Source of the DNA: Candidatus Aenigmatarchaeota archaeon
Lineage (GTDB): Archaea; Aenigmatarchaeota; Aenigmatarchaeia; JACPZZ01
Reading direction: 5' to 3'
Length of the DNA stretch: 5,979 bases
Assembly (NCBI GenBank): GCA_016202795.1
Contig: JACQNY010000045.1
Coordinates: 1 to 5,979, forward strand
Part shown: one piece after another, positions 3,656-5,979 of the stretch
Position numbering within the stretch: position 1 is the first letter of the stretch
Layout: every line of letters starts with the position of its first letter
The notes under the pieces: model-generated
Seen by the model: the letters and a program-made list of their open reading frames with translations, nothing else
Database searches by the model: none
What the model was told of the DNA's origin: nothing
Translations under genes and position numbers: made by a program

Positions 3656-5718
3656 AATTTTGGCTTGTAACCTTTCATCAAAACCGAATTTCCTACAACG
3701 AAAAACGAACTGAACGCCATTGCCGCGGCTGCGATTAAAGGTGTCAGCAGGACGCCGAAATAAGGATAAAGCAGACCCGCAGCTATCGGTATGCCGGCTG
3801 TGTTGTAGAAAAATGCCCAAAAAAGGTTTTGTTTTATTTTTTTCATGGTGTACCTGCTTATGTCTATCGCCGTGAACACGTCGCGCAGATCGTGCTTAAT
3901 TAGGATTACGCTGCCTGTTTCCTTCGCAACATCCGTGCCTGATCCTACGGCGATGCCAATGTTTGCCTGAGCCAACGCAGGCGCATCGTTGATGCCGTCG
4001 CCGACAAACGCGACAATTTTTCCTTGCTCTTGGAGCTCTTTCACCTTATCTGCCTTGTTTTGCGGCAGCACGTTAGCGAAAACTTTTTCTATGCCCGCCT
4101 GTTTCGCAATGGCAACCGCTGTTCGCTCGTTGTCGCCGGTTATCATTATCACTTCTATGCCCTTTGCGCTTAACGCGTCTACGGCGTCTTTGGAATAATC
4201 CTGCAAAGTGTCTGCGATTCCTATAACACCCAAAGGCTTGTTGTTGTACGCAACCATAATCGCGGTTTTGCCTTCGGCCTCAAGTTTTTCCATATGCGCA
4301 TCAAGCTGCGAAAATTTAACGCCTTCATCCTTCATTAACGCAGCATTACCCACCAATAAACTGCGTCTAAGATATTCTGATTTTATCCCTTTACCGGAAA
4401 ATGTCTGGTACGACTTTGCATACTCAACCTTTATTTCCATTTCTTCGGCTTTCCTGATTATCGCCTCGCCCAGCGGATGTTCCGATCCTTTTTCCCCGAT
4501 TGCCGCAAGTTTTAAAAGTTCTTTCGTGTCGCCGTTAACCGCTATTAAATCTGTAACCGAAGGCTTGCCTTTTGTAAGCGTGCCTGTTTTGTCGAAAATG
4601 ATTGTGTTCACCTTATGCGCAGTTTCAATAGCCTCGCCATTCCTGATTAATATGCCATTCTCAGCAGCCTTGCCTGTGCCGACAAGTATTGCTGTCGGCG
4701 TCGCAAGTCCTAACGCACATGGACACGCAATAATCAGCACCATTATTGCGGTTGTAAGTGAAAATATCGTGTCTGCTGTAACGGCGTACCAGAAAAATGA
4801 CGAAATCAGCGCGATAACGATCACGATAGGAACGAAATACGCCGACACTTTATCGGCCAGCCTTTGTATCGGCACCTTCGAAAGTTGCGCTTTTTCGACC
4901 AAATTTATTATCTGCGCAAGCGTTGTATCCGCGCCAACATTTGTTGCTTTGATTTTCAACAAGCCTGACTTGTTTATCGTAGAGCCTATTACTTTGTCGC
5001 CCTTCTTTCTTGTGACTGGAAGACTTTCACCCGTAATCATTGACTCGTCGATTTCCGTGTGGCCTTCGGCTATAACACCGTCCGTCGGTATCGATTGCCC
5101 GGGCTTTACCAACATCACGTCCCCCACGACTATCTCGCTTATAGGAATTTCATTCTCCTTGCCATTCCTGATAACTGTAGCGGTTTTCGGCCTTAGGTCA
5201 ATAAGCTTTCTCAACGATTCGGACGCCTTGCCTTTCGCTATCTCTTCCAACAATTTACCAACAAGTATCAGTGCAATAATGACCGCAGACGTGTCGAAAT
5301 ACGGCTCGCCTTTGAACGTTTGGGGCAAAAAAGTTGCAAGAGCGCTATAAAGCCACGCCGCGGAAGTTCCGAGCGCTATCAACGTGTCCATGTTCGCAGA
5401 CTTCGCGTTTAACGCGTCTAATGTCCCTTTGTAGAATCTCCAGCCGCCGATAAATTGGACTGGTGTGGCAAAGATGAATAACCAGACGTTATTCGGTAAC
5501 AAAGGAAGTAATGGAAAATAAGTAAGCAGCAAGGTTATAATGGCAAGCACGGAACTGAATAGCGTAATCTGTTTCAATTTTTCATACTCAATCTCAGGCT
5601 GCTCAAACTCTTTCAAGCATTTTTCGCTGCAAAAATAATATGTCTGGCCGTCTTTTTCCTTTTTGTAAACGGCGTTCTTCTCGTCCACGTGCATTCCGCA
5701 TACGGGATCCGTAGCCAT
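3652..5718 (-). CDS. Cu(I)-type P1B ATPase with N-terminal YHS domain
   Basis: This 688-residue heavy-metal pump couples ATP hydrolysis to metal export across the cell membrane. A YHS metal-binding domain comes first (DPVCGM at 4-9, then YYFCSEKC; C7, C30, C34), replacing the usual HMA domain. Four helices lie at about 52-160, the actuator domain has TGES (229-232), and TM6 carries CPC (332-334). The phosphorylation motif DKTGT has Asp376, the nucleotide domain has SEHPLGEA with His414-Pro415, and the hinge is GDGINDAP (573-580). The last helices contain NLFWAFFYN (631-639) and MAFSSFFVVGNS (667-678), the P1B-1 pattern for Cu(I)/Ag(I) rather than Zn/Cd. All catalytic motifs are intact. ATG 5718 lacks a Shine-Dalgarno and lies 26.5 bp from a TATA element, so the mRNA is probably leaderless. 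A repeat at the promoter may make it metal-regulated. The family's usual symbol is copA, not assigned here because the family is broad. Confidence 0.95.
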   Translation of the reverse strand: MATDPVCGMHVDEKNAVYKKEKDGQTYYFCSEKCLKEFEQPEIEYEKLKQITLFSSVLAIITLLLTYFPLLPLLPNNVWLFIFATPVQFIGGWRFYKGTLDALNAKSANMDTLIALGTSAAWLYSALATFLPQTFKGEPYFDTSAVIIALILVGKLLEEIAKGKASESLRKLIDLRPKTATVIRNGKENEIPISEIVVGDVMLVKPGQSIPTDGVIAEGHTEIDESMITGESLPVTRKKGDKVIGSTINKSGLLKIKATNVGADTTLAQIINLVEKAQLSKVPIQRLADKVSAYFVPIVIVIALISSFFWYAVTADTIFSLTTAIMVLIIACPCALGLATPTAILVGTGKAAENGILIRNGEAIETAHKVNTIIFDKTGTLTKGKPSVTDLIAVNGDTKELLKLAAIGEKGSEHPLGEAIIRKAEEMEIKVEYAKSYQTFSGKGIKSEYLRRSLLVGNAALMKDEGVKFSQLDAHMEKLEAEGKTAIMVAYNNKPLGVIGIADTLQDYSKDAVDALSAKGIEVIMITGDNERTAVAIAKQAGIEKVFANVLPQNKADKVKELQEQGKIVAFVGDGINDAPALAQANIGIAVGSGTDVAKETGSVILIKHDLRDVFTAIDISRYTMKKIKQNLFWAFFYNTAGIPIAAGLLYPYFGVLLTPLIAAAAMAFSSFFVVGNSVLMKGYKPKF

Positions 5719-5719
5719 G

Positions 5720-5736
5720 ATTAATAACTTGGTAGG
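5720..5736. repeat. Direct repeat copy 1, candidate operator at the copper ATPase promoter
   Basis: ATTAATAACTTGGTAGG differs from the copy at 5760-5777 by one inserted base and one substitution. It lies between the TATA element and the ATPase start, covering the expected initiation region. A bound protein there would block ATPase transcription. No regulator gene is visible in the window. Confidence 0.45.
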
Positions 5737-5740
5737 CTTT

Positions 5741-5748
5741 TTTATATA
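5741..5748. promoter_or_regulatory. Shared bidirectional TATA element for the copper ATPase and the Met-rich membrane protein
   Basis: TTTATATA reads as a strong archaeal TATA box on the plus strand and as TATATAAA on the minus strand. Its centre is 26.5 bp from the ATPase ATG at 5718, giving a leaderless ATPase mRNA. In the plus direction it predicts a start near 5771 and a leader of about 17 bases carrying GGGGGTG before TTG 5788. This is the only clear TATA-like sequence in the 69-base gap. Confidence 0.65.
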
Positions 5749-5759
5749 CCCCAGACCTA

Positions 5760-5777
5760 ATTAATAATCTTGGTGGG
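5760..5777. repeat. Direct repeat copy 2, candidate operator overlapping the plus-strand leader
   Basis: ATTAATAATCTTGGTGGG is the partner of 5720-5736, shifted by 40 bp, about four helical turns, so both would lie on the same DNA face. It covers the expected transcript start and part of the Shine-Dalgarno of the plus-strand gene. It also sits upstream of the TATA box for the ATPase. A protein bound at both copies could control both genes. Confidence 0.45.
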
Positions 5778-5787
5778 GGTGTAAAAT

Positions 5788-5979
5788 TTGGCGACGATAA
5801 AAGCAAAATTTATGCATGAACTTGACGAGAAAATCGTAACTGTAGCGACTGGCTTGTTCGGTTCAGTAGTTGCGCTGACCGGCATCATTTGGCACGGCAT
5901 GATGGGACAGCCGTCGATGATGAACCTGATGTATCCCGGCTTCTGGGGCAGCATGATGAACTATCCGATAACCTTGGTA
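5788..5979 (+). CDS. Met-rich small membrane protein, N-terminal part (possibly DUF5676-like)
   Basis: The frame is open to the window edge, giving 64 residues. TTG 5788 is chosen because GGGGGTG (5775-5781) lies six bases upstream; the next start, ATG 5812, has no site at a useful distance. A short polar N-terminus (MHELDEK at 9-15) leads into a hydrophobic helix (IVTVATGLFGSVVALTGIIW, 16-35). A loop rich in methionine follows, with M38, M39, M44, M45, M48, M56 and M57 plus His36, and the motif MYPGF at 48-52. The helix, the G-x-x-G-Q-P loop and the YPG(F/Y) motif resemble the DUF5676 membrane family, often found beside copper ATPases. That resemblance is tentative, and the C-terminal half is missing. 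Methionine clusters can bind Cu(I), and the shared promoter with the copper ATPase fits a role in copper handling. The function is unproven. Confidence 0.6.
   Translation, partial: MATIKAKFMHELDEKIVTVATGLFGSVVALTGIIWHGMMGQPSMMNLMYPGFWGSMMNYPITLV

Noticed and set aside
4208..5350. 380-residue open frame on the plus strand inside the ATPase gene
   Set aside because: It is antisense to a fully intact P1B ATPase with all catalytic motifs. Its product is a Ser/Ile/Ala-rich string without recognisable motifs, as expected from a reverse-complement shadow.
5757..5954. 65-residue minus-strand frame opposite the Met-rich membrane protein
   Set aside because: The plus-strand frame has a ribosome site, a TATA box at the right distance and a clear membrane helix, while this one has none of these.
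1..5979. tRNA, rRNA, CRISPR array, insertion sequence or phage-like defence system
   Set aside because: No cloverleaf-like segments, regularly spaced repeats, transposase motifs or terminal inverted repeats were seen. The window is almost fully explained by the listed genes.

Overview
This window most likely comes from an archaeon, and the small, compact genes suggest a DPANN-type or similar small-genome lineage. The lineage is inference; the domain is better supported. Start sites sit about 26 bp from AT-rich TATA-like boxes. Several genes have no Shine-Dalgarno and look leaderless. The Shine-Dalgarno sites that do occur are GGGGGT(G)-like, and TTG and GTG starts are used. No tRNA, rRNA, CRISPR array or insertion sequence was seen.

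Layout. (1) Positions 1-1713, plus strand: a probable redox operon with a PrxQ/BCP peroxiredoxin, a cobalamin/siderophore-type binding protein overlapping it by ATGA, a CPWC glutaredoxin-like protein, and a 44-residue four-cysteine zinc-ribbon protein that is too short for usual ORF cut-offs. (2) 1714-1826: a convergent intergenic stretch with oligo-T tracts and two perfect hairpins almost back to back. (3) 1827-3153, minus strand: an FAD/NAD(P) oxidoreductase of the ferredoxin-reductase fold, preceded by a protein I read as a degenerate NYN (PIN-like) domain. (4) 3206-3655, plus strand: a membrane-anchored staphylococcal-nuclease-type protein, divergent from the NYN-like gene. (5) 3652-5718, minus strand: a Cu(I)-type P1B ATPase with an N-terminal YHS domain; its stop codon is interlocked with that of the nuclease gene. 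(6) 5788 to the window end, plus strand: the start of a Met-rich small membrane protein, divergent from the ATPase.

The unifying theme is thiol redox and copper handling. The peroxiredoxin and glutaredoxin could form a peroxide-reducing pair. The ATPase exports Cu(I). The zinc-ribbon protein resembles the short heavy-metal-binding segment of copper proteins, and the divergent Met-rich membrane protein may also be copper related. The most striking DNA-level features are two divergent gene pairs that each appear to use one shared TATA element. The ATG codons of the NYN-like, nuclease and ATPase genes all lie 26.5 bp from the box centre. A near-identical direct repeat brackets the box at the copper ATPase promoter and is a candidate operator.
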